Origin: Bacteroides sp.
GTDB taxonomy: Bacteria; Bacteroidota; Bacteroidia; Bacteroidales; Bacteroidaceae
Assembly: GCA_019414665.1 (NCBI GenBank)
Contig: DXLO01000012.1
Coordinates: forward strand, 1 to 64,000
Length of the DNA: 64,000 nt
Direction: 5' to 3'
Made by a program: the position numbers and the translations under genes. Below, piece after piece: positions 25,419 through 34,761 of this stretch; the first letter of the stretch is position 1; each line of letters opens with the position of its first letter. Below the pieces are notes generated by a model. The model was not told the DNA's origin. It ran no database searches and saw only the letters and a list, made by a program, of their open reading frames with translations.

Positions 25419-27221
25419 ATGAAAAAATATATAGTAGCAGCAGGACTCTTCCTGTTGATGAACTCTTGTTTAAATAATGATTTTATGGAGGTATATCCTA
25501 AAGATCAACAAACGGAATTAACCTCTTTCCGATCATATGAAAACTTCAAGACTTACTCTTGGGGACTGTATAACGTCTTTTTCGGCTATGCATATAAAAC
25601 AGGACAAACTGATGAAATCTTTAAAGGAGATTATGAAGCTGACAATATGATCAAGCATGTCTCAGGCAATGAAAGCCAATGGGCGTATCAAAAAGCTAAG
25701 GTACCTGCATCCTCTGATTCATGGGATTATGAATACATCCGCCGGGTAAATTTAATGTTGGACAATATAGACCAATCATCCATGAATGATGCAGAAAAAG
25801 CACACTGGAGAAGTGTTGGATATTTTTTTCGCGCTTATAAATATTTTAAAATGTTGTCTCTATATGGAGACTTACCATGGGTAGAACATACCTTATCAGA
25901 AGACAGCGAGGAACTATATCTCCCTAGAGACCCACGGGATGTTGTGGCCCAAAATATTCTGAATAACTTGAAATACGCAGAAGAACATATCAAAGTAGAC
26001 GGAGATGGCAATAATACAATCAATCGAGCTGTAGTACAATCATTAATCTCCCGTTTTTGTTTGTTTGAAGGGACATGGAGAAAATATCATGCCCTACCAA
26101 ATGCCACAACCTATTTAGAAGAATGTACACGGGCTTCCAAGGAAGTCATGAATAAATATACTACCCTACACCCCAACTATGAAGAACTTTTCAACTCAGA
26201 GTCTTTAGCTGGCATCAATGGAATTATTCTATACAAAGAGTATGCTACCAGCCAGCTATGCCATGGACTCACACGTATGGTAAGAACCGGCGAGTCACAA
26301 ATAGAAGCAACCAAAGATGCCGTGGACAGTTATTTGTGCAGTGACGGACATCCTATCAAAAACAGTACCACATACGGAGGTGACAAAGATGTGTATGCCC
26401 AGTTCCGCAACAGGGATTATCGTCTATATCACACAGTATGTCCTCCCTATATGGTAAGTCTAGCAAGTGCCTCTACTACTCAATGGAAGTTCACAGATAA
26501 TCCCTCTGAACGCGAGTATATTGACTTGATGGCAACAATTTCTAAAGAAACTTATCACCGGTTGCCGACATCTAATTTCAAAGGTTTTATAACCAAAGGG
26601 CAACCCCATTTTAAAAATGTCAATTGGGGACAGGGATGGAATGCCAGCCAAATGGGTTTCTGGGTATGGAAATACTATAATACCCATACCGATGCCAGCA
26701 CTGCCAATGGAGTTTGTACTACAGACGCTCCCCTATTCAGACTCGGCGAGATACTGTTGAATTATGCCGAAGCAATGTATGAACTAGGGCTATTCGATCA
26801 ATCTATAGCAGATAAAACTATTAACAAACTGAGGAAACGTGCTCACGTGGCCGACATGGTCTTGACAGATATTACCACAGATTTTGATCCTGACAGAGAT
26901 CAAGATGTAAATCCTTTACTATGGGAAATCCGCCGTGAACGCCGCGTTGAATTAATGGGTGAAGGAACTCGTCTGGACGATTTACGCCGATGGAAAAAAG
27001 GACATTATGTAAACAAACAACCTACTGGAGTCTATTTAAAAGATGCAAGTGAATTTAATGTAAAAGTTATGAATGGTCCATCCAACAATGAAGGATATGT
27101 ATATTATTTCGAGAAACCCATAGGGTGGTTGGAACATTACTATCTAAATCCAATTCCTCTAAATCAATTGGCACTCAATCCTGCTCTCGAACAAAATCCT
27201 GGATGGGAAAACAATAAATAA
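25419..27221 (+). CDS. SusD/RagB-family glycan-binding lipoprotein
   Basis: A 600-residue surface lipoprotein 14 bp after its SusC partner. The lipobox ends at Cys17 (LLMNSC). Typical SusD elements are HWRSVGYFFRAYKYFKMLSL, YGDLPWVEHTL, LPRDPRDVVAQNILNNLKYA, and LLWEIRRERRVELMGEGTRL with DDLRRWKKG. The C-terminus is LNPALEQNPGWENNK. It captures substrate at the cell surface for the STN-type SusC. The sulfatase gene begins 4 bp past its stop, so all three are almost certainly one transcript. Confidence 0.95.
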   Translation: MKKYIVAAGLFLLMNSCLNNDFMEVYPKDQQTELTSFRSYENFKTYSWGLYNVFFGYAYKTGQTDEIFKGDYEADNMIKHVSGNESQWAYQKAKVPASSDSWDYEYIRRVNLMLDNIDQSSMNDAEKAHWRSVGYFFRAYKYFKMLSLYGDLPWVEHTLSEDSEELYLPRDPRDVVAQNILNNLKYAEEHIKVDGDGNNTINRAVVQSLISRFCLFEGTWRKYHALPNATTYLEECTRASKEVMNKYTTLHPNYEELFNSESLAGINGIILYKEYATSQLCHGLTRMVRTGESQIEATKDAVDSYLCSDGHPIKNSTTYGGDKDVYAQFRNRDYRLYHTVCPPYMVSLASASTTQWKFTDNPSEREYIDLMATISKETYHRLPTSNFKGFITKGQPHFKNVNWGQGWNASQMGFWVWKYYNTHTDASTANGVCTTDAPLFRLGEILLNYAEAMYELGLFDQSIADKTINKLRKRAHVADMVLTDITTDFDPDRDQDVNPLLWEIRRERRVELMGEGTRLDDLRRWKKGHYVNKQPTGVYLKDASEFNVKVMNGPSNNEGYVYYFEKPIGWLEHYYLNPIPLNQLALNPALEQNPGWENNK

Positions 27222-27225
27222 AATT

Positions 27226-28659
27226 ATGCAGTTAAAATACACTTTGTTTTCAAGCATTTCAATGCTTGCCTTCTCTTCTCTGTCTGTATTTTCACAGACA
27301 GAGAAAATGAACGTTCTATTCTTGATGGCAGACGATATGCGCCCTGAGTTAGGATGCTATGGGGTAAAAGAAGTAAAGACCCCCAATATTGACCGTTTTG
27401 CCGCCAGCGGGTTATTATTTCAGAACGCTTACTGCAATATCCCAGTAAGTGGAGCTTCACGCGCCAGCTTATTAACAGGAGTGTATCCACACTATCCAGA
27501 TCGTTTTGTCAACTATTCCGCTTATGCCAGCAAAGATTGCCCGACCGCAATTCCGATATCAAGATGGTTTACATCACATGGCTATTACACAATCTCAAAC
27601 GGCAAGGTTTTCCACCATCTTTCAGATCATGCTAATTCATGGAGTGAACCCCCTTACCGTAAACATCCCGACGGATATGATGTATATTGGGCAGAATACA
27701 ATAAATGGGAATTATGGATGAATGAAGCCTCCGCACGAACTATCAATCCCAAAACAATGCGTGGACCTTTCTGTGAGTGGGCTGAAGTACCTGACACCGC
27801 TTATGATGACGGAAAACTGGCATTAAAAGCCATTGCAGACTTAAAACGTTTAAAAGAACAAGGAAAACCTTTCTTTATGGCATGTGGATTTTGGAAGCCA
27901 CATTTACCTTTTAATGCCCCTAAAAAATATTGGGATTTATATGACCGAGAGAAAATTCCAGTTGCTAACAATCGTTTTCGTCCTAAAGATCTACCGAATG
28001 AGGTTAAAAACTCTACAGAAATCTACGCTTACGCACGTACCACCACAGCAGATGATATTTCTTTTCAGAAAGAAGCCAAACATGGATATTATGCTTGTCT
28101 GAGTTATGTTGATGCGCAAATAGGGAAAGTACTGGACGCTCTGGATGAGTTAGGTTTAGCAAATAATACCATCGTTGTATTACTGGGAGACCATGGCTGG
28201 CATCTAGGGGAACATAACTTTCTCGGTAAGCATAATTTAATGGATCGTTCTACTCACGTTCCTTTAATTGTACGTGTTCCCGGATTGAAAAAAGGAAAGA
28301 CTAAGTCCATGGTAGAATTCGTAGATTTATATCCGACACTATGTGAACTTTGTCATTTGCCCATACCAAAGAATCAATTAGATGGCACTAGTTTTGTTCC
28401 TATTTTAACAAATTTAAAAGCAAAAATAAAAGACCAAGTATATATCCAATGGGAAGGAGGGGACAATGCTGTTAGCAATAGATACAACTATGCGGAATGG
28501 AAACAAAAAGAAAAGATTCATTCTCGAATGTTGTTTGACCATCACATAGATCCAGAAGAAAATAAGAACAGGGTCAACGAACGAAAGTATAGAAGCGAAA
28601 TTAATAAGCTCTCTTCATTTTTAAAGGCTAAAAAAGAAACTTTAATGAAATCACAATGA
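27226..28659 (+). CDS. Secreted Ser-type sulfatase, iduronate-2-sulfatase-like (S1 family)
   Basis: A 477-residue sulfatase with a signal peptide of about 23 residues. The metal-binding start FLMADDMRP gives Asp36 and Asp37, and GDHGWHLGEH (about residues 322-331) and HLGEHNFLGKHNLMDRSTHV supply further metal and sulfate ligands. The signature PVSGASRASLLTG places Ser75 at the formylglycine position, with Ala where most family members have Pro. A Ser-type site needs the anaerobic radical-SAM maturase, encoded elsewhere. It probably removes sulfate from a glycan in the periplasm. It follows SusD by 4 bp, and the operon ends at a hairpin. A sulfatase beside GH28 enzymes is unusual because pectin is not normally sulfated. 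Confidence 0.9.
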   Translation: MQLKYTLFSSISMLAFSSLSVFSQTEKMNVLFLMADDMRPELGCYGVKEVKTPNIDRFAASGLLFQNAYCNIPVSGASRASLLTGVYPHYPDRFVNYSAYASKDCPTAIPISRWFTSHGYYTISNGKVFHHLSDHANSWSEPPYRKHPDGYDVYWAEYNKWELWMNEASARTINPKTMRGPFCEWAEVPDTAYDDGKLALKAIADLKRLKEQGKPFFMACGFWKPHLPFNAPKKYWDLYDREKIPVANNRFRPKDLPNEVKNSTEIYAYARTTTADDISFQKEAKHGYYACLSYVDAQIGKVLDALDELGLANNTIVVLLGDHGWHLGEHNFLGKHNLMDRSTHVPLIVRVPGLKKGKTKSMVEFVDLYPTLCELCHLPIPKNQLDGTSFVPILTNLKAKIKDQVYIQWEGGDNAVSNRYNYAEWKQKEKIHSRMLFDHHIDPEENKNRVNERKYRSEINKLSSFLKAKKETLMKSQ

Positions 28660-28754
28660 AAAAACTTTCCGGTTTACCTGCTCTAACCATCGAGATCGGA
28701 TTATAACTGAAAGCCATTTGACGATTGTTTTTTGTAAAATAAGAAGTGATAGGC

Positions 28755-28805
28755 ATATTTTAGTGAGAGAATATACTTCAACCAGTATATCTTTCACTAA
28801 AATAT
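28755..28805 (+). terminator. Long hairpin after the sulfatase gene
   Basis: ATATTTTAGTGA (28755-28766) pairs with TCACTAAAATAT (28794-28805), and the stem continues inward with ATATACT and AGTATAT. It is AT-rich and lies between convergent genes, so it may stop transcription from both sides. Confidence 0.7.
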
Positions 28806-28862
28806 CATCGGAAACTGTTTATCATTATTCCTCTAAAATAATCACCACATAAACCGTCATAC

Positions 28863-29558
28863 TCAATTCTGCCGGGAATTCATATACGCCTTCACCTGTT
28901 CACTAATCTGTTTCATCCCTTTCACCGAAGGATGGCCGCTCATCTTATCAAGCTCTTTCAATTCGATGCAATCGATCTGATAATGTTTGCAAATTGTTCT
29001 GACTGATTCAGTTATCTCGTTTCCCAAACCATCATTCAACAAAAAATAAATCTCCACATTAGGATAGTAATCAATCATTGTATCCAGCATATAAGCCATG
29101 GCAGGGCGGAAAGAATACAAATCTTTTTTAGACCAATCCGCATACTGATACTCTCCTAAAGGTGATTTCGCCCAATAATCATTAGTCGCGCCAAAAATAA
29201 AAATAATATCAGGACAGCCCAACGCCTTCATCCGGGTGATAAAAGAACGGTCGCTATAATCCTCCGAACGATAACCGGTATGGCAAATAGTAGCACCGGA
29301 AAACGAATTATTCACACAAAGACGGTAGTTGTTCTCCTTAATAAACTGATGCCACTAGGTATTACGTACAGAAACCATATCTGTCTTCCGTCCTTTAGGA
29401 GGCGTCTTCAGATACCATACAAAATTAGTATCGGGCTGAACATAGCCTTCGAAAGTGGAATAAGAATCCCCCAGAATAGAAACGGATTTCAAACCTTGAG
29501 CAATGCCCGGATGACAGAACAACGTGCAAAACAGCAGAGTTATAATATACTTTTTCAT
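28863..29558 (-). pseudogene. SGNH/GDSL hydrolase interrupted by a single TAG codon
   Basis: The first part (67 codons, 29558 to 29355) has a signal peptide and block I (VSILGDSYSTFEGYV). Translation then stops at TAG (29355-29357, written on the minus strand), and the same frame goes on at once with WHQF and then block-like FIFGATNDYWAKSPLG and the late catalytic-type SGHPSVKGMKQISEQV. Both halves are in one frame, so a single TGG (Trp) to TAG change explains the break. The intact protein would have about 231 residues. SGNH hydrolases in such loci often remove acetyl groups from pectin or xylan. It is on the opposite strand to the other genes of the locus. Confidence 0.85.
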
Positions 29559-29770
29559 AGGTATTTGATTATTTCGCCTTCAAATATACAGCATATTTTG
29601 GTTTGACTCCTATAAAAACAACCTTTTTCTTCCCTTTACAGACAAACAAGAAGACATCGAACCGCTTTATAAAAATAAGAACAAATCCAATGGTTACAAA
29701 TTCGATCTATAAACGTCATTACCTATAAGAGCCGCAAAATGAAGGCCATTTAACTTTTAAAAGACTAAGT

Positions 29771-31555
29771 ATGACAAGAAACGCTTTTTGGGGACTGTGT
29801 ATCGGGATATGTATGGCAAGCACACAAAGTGTCGCTCAAAAGATAGAAAATACAAATATCCAAACTGATAATCAAAAAAACTATACCCCATCCCATATCA
29901 ATGAAATTACCAATGGGGAATCTTTATATACTGTCCGAAGCGACACAAGTCTTCATAACATCAGAACAATACAAGCAAACTCGAATCCGGAAGTATTGGA
30001 TAAACTGACAGCAGAACTGAAACCGGCTATCCCCTATTTAAATGAAGTCGGTGCACAAGCCATGCCCCGGAATATCGTTCCGATCAAGAATCCCTATTTC
30101 AATATGCCTCAGCTGAAGCGTCCCGTTTTCCCTGATTTCATCGTCAATATGAAAGACAAAGGAATGACAGAAGATGTCCCTATTACAGATTTAGTGAACC
30201 GGACGATTGCCGAAGTCAGCAAACAAGGAGGAGGAACAGTCGTCATTCCTGAGGGAAAATGGAAATCGGCCCGTATTGTACTGAAAAGTAATGTTAATCT
30301 ACATTTAGCCAAAGGAGCCGAAATAGAGTTTGCCGGTCGCGCGGAAGATTATCTGCCGGCGGTTTTCACACGCCATGAAGGGGTAGAAATAATGGGGCCG
30401 GCCGCCTTTATTTACGCCAATGGGGAAAACAACATCGCCATTACGGGAGAAGGAACCATCTACGGACCACCTATGGATGCTGAAATCAGAAAACGTCCTA
30501 ACGGTGCTTCAGTGGTAGAAAAAGATGTTCCGTGGGACATGCCTATAGAACAACGTATCTATGACGGTATGGAAGGCAGGACTTTCTATCGTCCTAAAAC
30601 AATCTCTCCCATCAACTGTACCAATGTATTAATAGAAGGGATCACGATGGAACGAAGTACCTTGTGGAATGTGGTACCCATTTATTGCGAGAATGTAATT
30701 ATAAGAGGCATTACCGTCAACTCCACCAAGGTGCCCAGCGGAGACGGCATTGACATAGAATCCTGTAAAAATGTACTGATTGAATACTGCACGCTGAACT
30801 GTGGTGATGATTGCTTTACCCTGAAAGCCGGTAGAGCAGAAGACGGATTACGTGTAGGCAAACCTACAGAAAATGTAGTTATCCGCTACTCGCTGGCCCA
30901 GCATGGACATGGCGGGATAACTTGTGGTAGTGAAACAGCCGGAGTGATCAAGAATCTGTATGTACACGATTGTGTATTCGACGGAACCCGTACCGGCATC
31001 CGTTTCAAGACACGACGCAACCGTGGAGGAGGCAGTGACAACACGTACTATGAGAAACTGCGCATGATCAATGTAGGAAAAGCCTTTACCTGGGATTTGT
31101 TGGGCAGTGCTTATTATATGGGCGAACTGGCCGCACGCTATCCGGCAAGAAAAGTAAACCGGCTGACGCCTGATGTAAAGAATATCCTGATCAAAGATTT
31201 CATTGTAGAATCAGCCGACCAGTTCTTTACCGCCAATGGTATTCCCGAAATACCTTTCAACCAGGTAGTGGTGGAAAATGGAGAGATCAAATGCAAGAAA
31301 TTAATCGGTGCCCTGAATGATGCCGCCGGATTTACGATGCGGAAGCTGACGATAGAATCGCAGCACAATGACATTCACATATTGGATGGAAAAGACATCC
31401 TGTTCGAGGATATACATTTCAAACTCCCCGCCGGAGAGATCATGGTGAATGTGGAAGGGGAAAGATCCGGAAACATTGTTTTCAAGAACATCAATGCCAA
31501 TCAGGAAAAGGTTGAGTATAAAAAGGAATCTCCCATGAGGATAGAAATAAAGTAA
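29771..31555 (+). CDS. GH28 family glycoside hydrolase (polygalacturonase-like), long N-terminal extension
   Basis: A 594-residue secreted protein with a signal peptide to about residue 22 and roughly 110 further residues before the beta-helix. The GH28 active-site set is complete: SGDGID with Asp325 and Asp328, GDDC with Asp346-Asp347, GHGG with His380, and RFKT near residue 412 in place of the usual RIK. GH28 enzymes hydrolyse alpha-1,4-galacturonosyl or rhamnogalacturonan linkages. This and the two downstream hydrolases are co-oriented, separated from the SusC operon by the broken SGNH gene. A 33-bp inverted repeat follows the stop. Confidence 0.93.
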   Translation: MTRNAFWGLCIGICMASTQSVAQKIENTNIQTDNQKNYTPSHINEITNGESLYTVRSDTSLHNIRTIQANSNPEVLDKLTAELKPAIPYLNEVGAQAMPRNIVPIKNPYFNMPQLKRPVFPDFIVNMKDKGMTEDVPITDLVNRTIAEVSKQGGGTVVIPEGKWKSARIVLKSNVNLHLAKGAEIEFAGRAEDYLPAVFTRHEGVEIMGPAAFIYANGENNIAITGEGTIYGPPMDAEIRKRPNGASVVEKDVPWDMPIEQRIYDGMEGRTFYRPKTISPINCTNVLIEGITMERSTLWNVVPIYCENVIIRGITVNSTKVPSGDGIDIESCKNVLIEYCTLNCGDDCFTLKAGRAEDGLRVGKPTENVVIRYSLAQHGHGGITCGSETAGVIKNLYVHDCVFDGTRTGIRFKTRRNRGGGSDNTYYEKLRMINVGKAFTWDLLGSAYYMGELAARYPARKVNRLTPDVKNILIKDFIVESADQFFTANGIPEIPFNQVVVENGEIKCKKLIGALNDAAGFTMRKLTIESQHNDIHILDGKDILFEDIHFKLPAGEIMVNVEGERSGNIVFKNINANQEKVEYKKESPMRIEIK

Positions 31556-31569
31556 CTAAATATCGGTCT

Positions 31570-31680
31570 GATTTGGAACGCAAATGACGCAAATGACACA
31601 AATTTAACCTTTCGGTAGGTTTTGCCTCTATGTAGTGAGGGGGCTTTATTTGTGTCATTCGCGTCATTTGCGTTCCAATC
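31570..31680. repeat. 33-bp near-perfect inverted repeat between GH28 and GH2 genes
   Basis: The left arm (31570-31603) and right arm (31648-31680) are reverse complements except for one inserted T and one mismatch. Each arm holds a short tandem of CGCAAATGA. The repeat lies directly after the GH28 stop and may act as terminator or attenuator; a small mobile repeat is the alternative. Confidence 0.85.
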
Positions 31681-31807
31681 TTTCTCCTAAATAATCACAC
31701 TTATCACACCCACTTCCGCAACTATAATCCCCTAGAATTGTATCATTTTTCATCATAATGTATGATTTTCCATTGTAAGGCGGGTTATCCCGCCTTATTT
31801 TTGTATC

Positions 31808-34720
31808 ATGAAAACAGTATTCAATGGTATTATGAAAAACAAATGGACCAAACTGGCGGCTTTAGCAATAGCTGCCCTGTGGAGTGGACCAACCGTGCAG
31901 GCACAAGCTCCGCACCCCGAACGTATCTATTTATCGGGAACCGGTATTGACAACACCAAGACTTGGGAGTTCTTTTGTTCGGGAGGACAAAACAGTGGGA
32001 AATGGAAAAAGATCGAAGTACCCTGCAACTGGGAACTGCAAGGATTCGGAGAATATACTTACGGTCGTTGGTATACTATAAAAGGTGAAAGGCCAAGCGA
32101 CGAAACGGGTATTTACCGATATAAATTTGAATCTCCGGCAACAACTCCCGGTGAGCGGATAAAAATATTCTTTGACGGAGTGATGACCGACACGGAAGTT
32201 TTCATCAATGGAAAACCCGCAGGCGAAATGCACCAGGGAGGATTCTACCGCTTCAGTTATGATATCACCGATTTATTGAAGCCCGGCAAAAAGAACCTGC
32301 TTGAAGTAAAGATAGCCAAAGAATCAGCCAACAAATCCATCAATGCAGCCGAACGTAAAGCCGACTGGTGGCTGTATGGTGGTATTTACAGACCCGTATG
32401 GCTGGAAGTTGTCCCGGCAGTCCACATGCGACATTTTGTTCTGAACGCCGATCAGCATGGAAAATTGCAAGCGGCAATAGAAATGGAAGGGGATGCCAAA
32501 GGATATGAATTGTCTGTTTCCGTCCGTTCATTAAAGGATGGAAAAGAAATGTACACTCAAGGACACAAACCTACCGTTTCTCATCAGATTAAGGATTCGA
32601 ACAAGGAACAGTTGGTGGAAGGAAACTGGATGAATATCCAGCCTTGGTCTACAGAGGACCCCAATCTGTACGTAGCCAGACTGGAACTGAAAGACCCCGA
32701 AGGGAAAACGGTGCAAAGCCGTGAAACGCGGATAGGTTTCCGCACCATTGAGTTCTTTCCACAAGACGGAGTTTATCTGAATGGAACCAAACTAGTGGTG
32801 AAAGGTGTCAACCGCCATTCTTTTTCCGTGGATGGAGGTCGTGCTACCAGTGCGGCTATGAGCCGTCAGGATGCCTTGCTGGTAAAAGAAATGAATATGA
32901 ATGCGGTCCGTTCACATTATCCGCCTGATGAACATTTCCTGGATATGTGTGATTCATTAGGAATTGTCTATATGGACGAACTGGCAGGATGGCAAAACGG
33001 ATACGATTCAAAAGTAGGTCCTAAGTTAGTCAAAGAAATGATAGAACGCGATGTGAATCATCCTTCCATCATTATTTGGAGTAATGGCAACGAAGGAGGA
33101 TGGAATTATAATCTGGATCCTTTATTCGCCAAATACGATAAATTACAGAAACGCCACATGGTACACCCTTGGGCCGATTTCAATGATCTGGACACCCACC
33201 ATTATCCCACTTATCTGACCGGAGTGGCACGTTTTACCAACGGCTATAAAGTATTTATGCCTACCGAATTCATGCATGCCATGTACGATCAGGGAGGTGG
33301 TGCCGGACTGCGTGACTTTTGGGATCGTTGGTGCACGAACCCCATGTTTGCCGGAGGCTTTATCTGGGTATTCTGTGACGAAGCCCCCAAACGTTCTGAT
33401 AAAGGAGGCATATTGGATTCTGATAAATCCAATGCTCCTGACGGGGTAGTTGGTCCGCGTAGAGAAAAAGAAGGAAGTTACTATGCTATCCGCGCACAAT
33501 GGTCGCCCATCCAGTTAAAACCCCTGCTGATTACCGACCACTTTGACGGCAGCTTCCTGGTTACTAATGAATATACGTATACTAACCTGGACAAATGTCG
33601 CATGACTTACAAAATACGTACTTGCGAAACACCTTTGAAAAATGCCATGGAAAGCGGTAAAGTTATCGCAGAAGGCCATGTACAACTGCCAGCCATCGCA
33701 CCGGGTGAAACCGGAAAAGCCCGCTTCACTCTTCCTGCTTCTTTCCGGGAAGGTGATGTACTGGAGTTAGAGGCATTTGACAAAGAGGGAAAAAGTATCT
33801 GTAACTGGACCTATCCTATCCGGCTGGCCAAACAATACTTTGACCATAAAATGGCACAGACTCCGATGACCCTGGAAGCGGTACAACCGGCAACCGCCAC
33901 TCAAACCGCTACCTCCATCGAACTGAAAAGCGACCGTGTAACCGTCACTTTTGATCCGGCTACCGGCATGATCAGCCGTATCATATCAGGAGGAACAGAA
34001 GTTCCATTCAAAGACGGTCCTGTGGCAGTGGGCATGAAAATGCGCTACGAGCCAACATTGAGTTATGTCCGCAACAGCAACGAGGGGGCTGTTTACTGTG
34101 CCAAATACAAAGGTGCCGCCGACTCCATCGTATGGCGTCTTACGGACAAAGGATTACTCTATATGGATGCCATTCTGCTGAATCGGGCTTCCGGCGGAGG
34201 TGGATTCGATGATGCTTTCATGGACTCCAAAGTATTCAATCTCGGTCTGACTTTCTCTTATCCTGAAAAGAATTGCTCCGGCATGAAATGGATGGGCCGC
34301 GGCCCGTACCGTGTCTGGAAAAACCGGATTCCGGGAACGAACTATGGAGTATGGCACAAAGAGTACAACAATACCATCACCGGAGAAAGTTTTGAGAATC
34401 TGGTTTATCCGGAATTCAAAGGATATCATGCCAATATGTATTGGGCCACTTTGGAAAGTGACACGACACCGTTCACCGTTTATTCCCGGAATGACGGTAT
34501 CTTCTTCCATGTGTTCACTCCCGAAGAACCGAAAGGACGCGTAAAAGACACCATGCCCAAATTCCCCGAAGGGGATATATCCTTCCTGCTGGACATCCCG
34601 GCTATTTGCTCCTTTAAACCCATCGAGCAACAAGGGCCGAACAGCCAGCCGGGTAATATCCGTATCAAATCGGGGGATGAAGGGTTACATCTGAATTTGA
34701 TGTTTGATTTCCGACAATAA
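31808..34720 (+). CDS. GH2 family glycoside hydrolase (beta-galactosidase-like)
   Basis: A secreted protein of up to 970 residues; the start could also be the Met nine codons in (MKNKWTKLAALAIAALW). Domain order is a jelly-roll sugar-binding domain (about 40-215; WYTIKGERPSDETGIYRYKF), an immunoglobulin-like domain, the TIM barrel beginning near VVKGVNRHSFSVDGGR, and C-terminal beta domains. The catalytic pair is Glu429 (SNGNEGG, acid/base) and Glu487 (MPTEFMH, nucleophile). GH2 members remove beta-galactose, beta-glucuronate and related residues; which one is uncertain. With two GH28 genes around it, trimming of side chains on a pectin-like polymer is likely. Confidence 0.92.
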   Translation: MKTVFNGIMKNKWTKLAALAIAALWSGPTVQAQAPHPERIYLSGTGIDNTKTWEFFCSGGQNSGKWKKIEVPCNWELQGFGEYTYGRWYTIKGERPSDETGIYRYKFESPATTPGERIKIFFDGVMTDTEVFINGKPAGEMHQGGFYRFSYDITDLLKPGKKNLLEVKIAKESANKSINAAERKADWWLYGGIYRPVWLEVVPAVHMRHFVLNADQHGKLQAAIEMEGDAKGYELSVSVRSLKDGKEMYTQGHKPTVSHQIKDSNKEQLVEGNWMNIQPWSTEDPNLYVARLELKDPEGKTVQSRETRIGFRTIEFFPQDGVYLNGTKLVVKGVNRHSFSVDGGRATSAAMSRQDALLVKEMNMNAVRSHYPPDEHFLDMCDSLGIVYMDELAGWQNGYDSKVGPKLVKEMIERDVNHPSIIIWSNGNEGGWNYNLDPLFAKYDKLQKRHMVHPWADFNDLDTHHYPTYLTGVARFTNGYKVFMPTEFMHAMYDQGGGAGLRDFWDRWCTNPMFAGGFIWVFCDEAPKRSDKGGILDSDKSNAPDGVVGPRREKEGSYYAIRAQWSPIQLKPLLITDHFDGSFLVTNEYTYTNLDKCRMTYKIRTCETPLKNAMESGKVIAEGHVQLPAIAPGETGKARFTLPASFREGDVLELEAFDKEGKSICNWTYPIRLAKQYFDHKMAQTPMTLEAVQPATATQTATSIELKSDRVTVTFDPATGMISRIISGGTEVPFKDGPVAVGMKMRYEPTLSYVRNSNEGAVYCAKYKGAADSIVWRLTDKGLLYMDAILLNRASGGGGFDDAFMDSKVFNLGLTFSYPEKNCSGMKWMGRGPYRVWKNRIPGTNYGVWHKEYNNTITGESFENLVYPEFKGYHANMYWATLESDTTPFTVYSRNDGIFFHVFTPEEPKGRVKDTMPKFPEGDISFLLDIPAICSFKPIEQQGPNSQPGNIRIKSGDEGLHLNLMFDFRQ

Positions 34721-34761
34721 ACAAGTGAATCGTAGTTAGTGATTAATTTAATAGCAAAATC

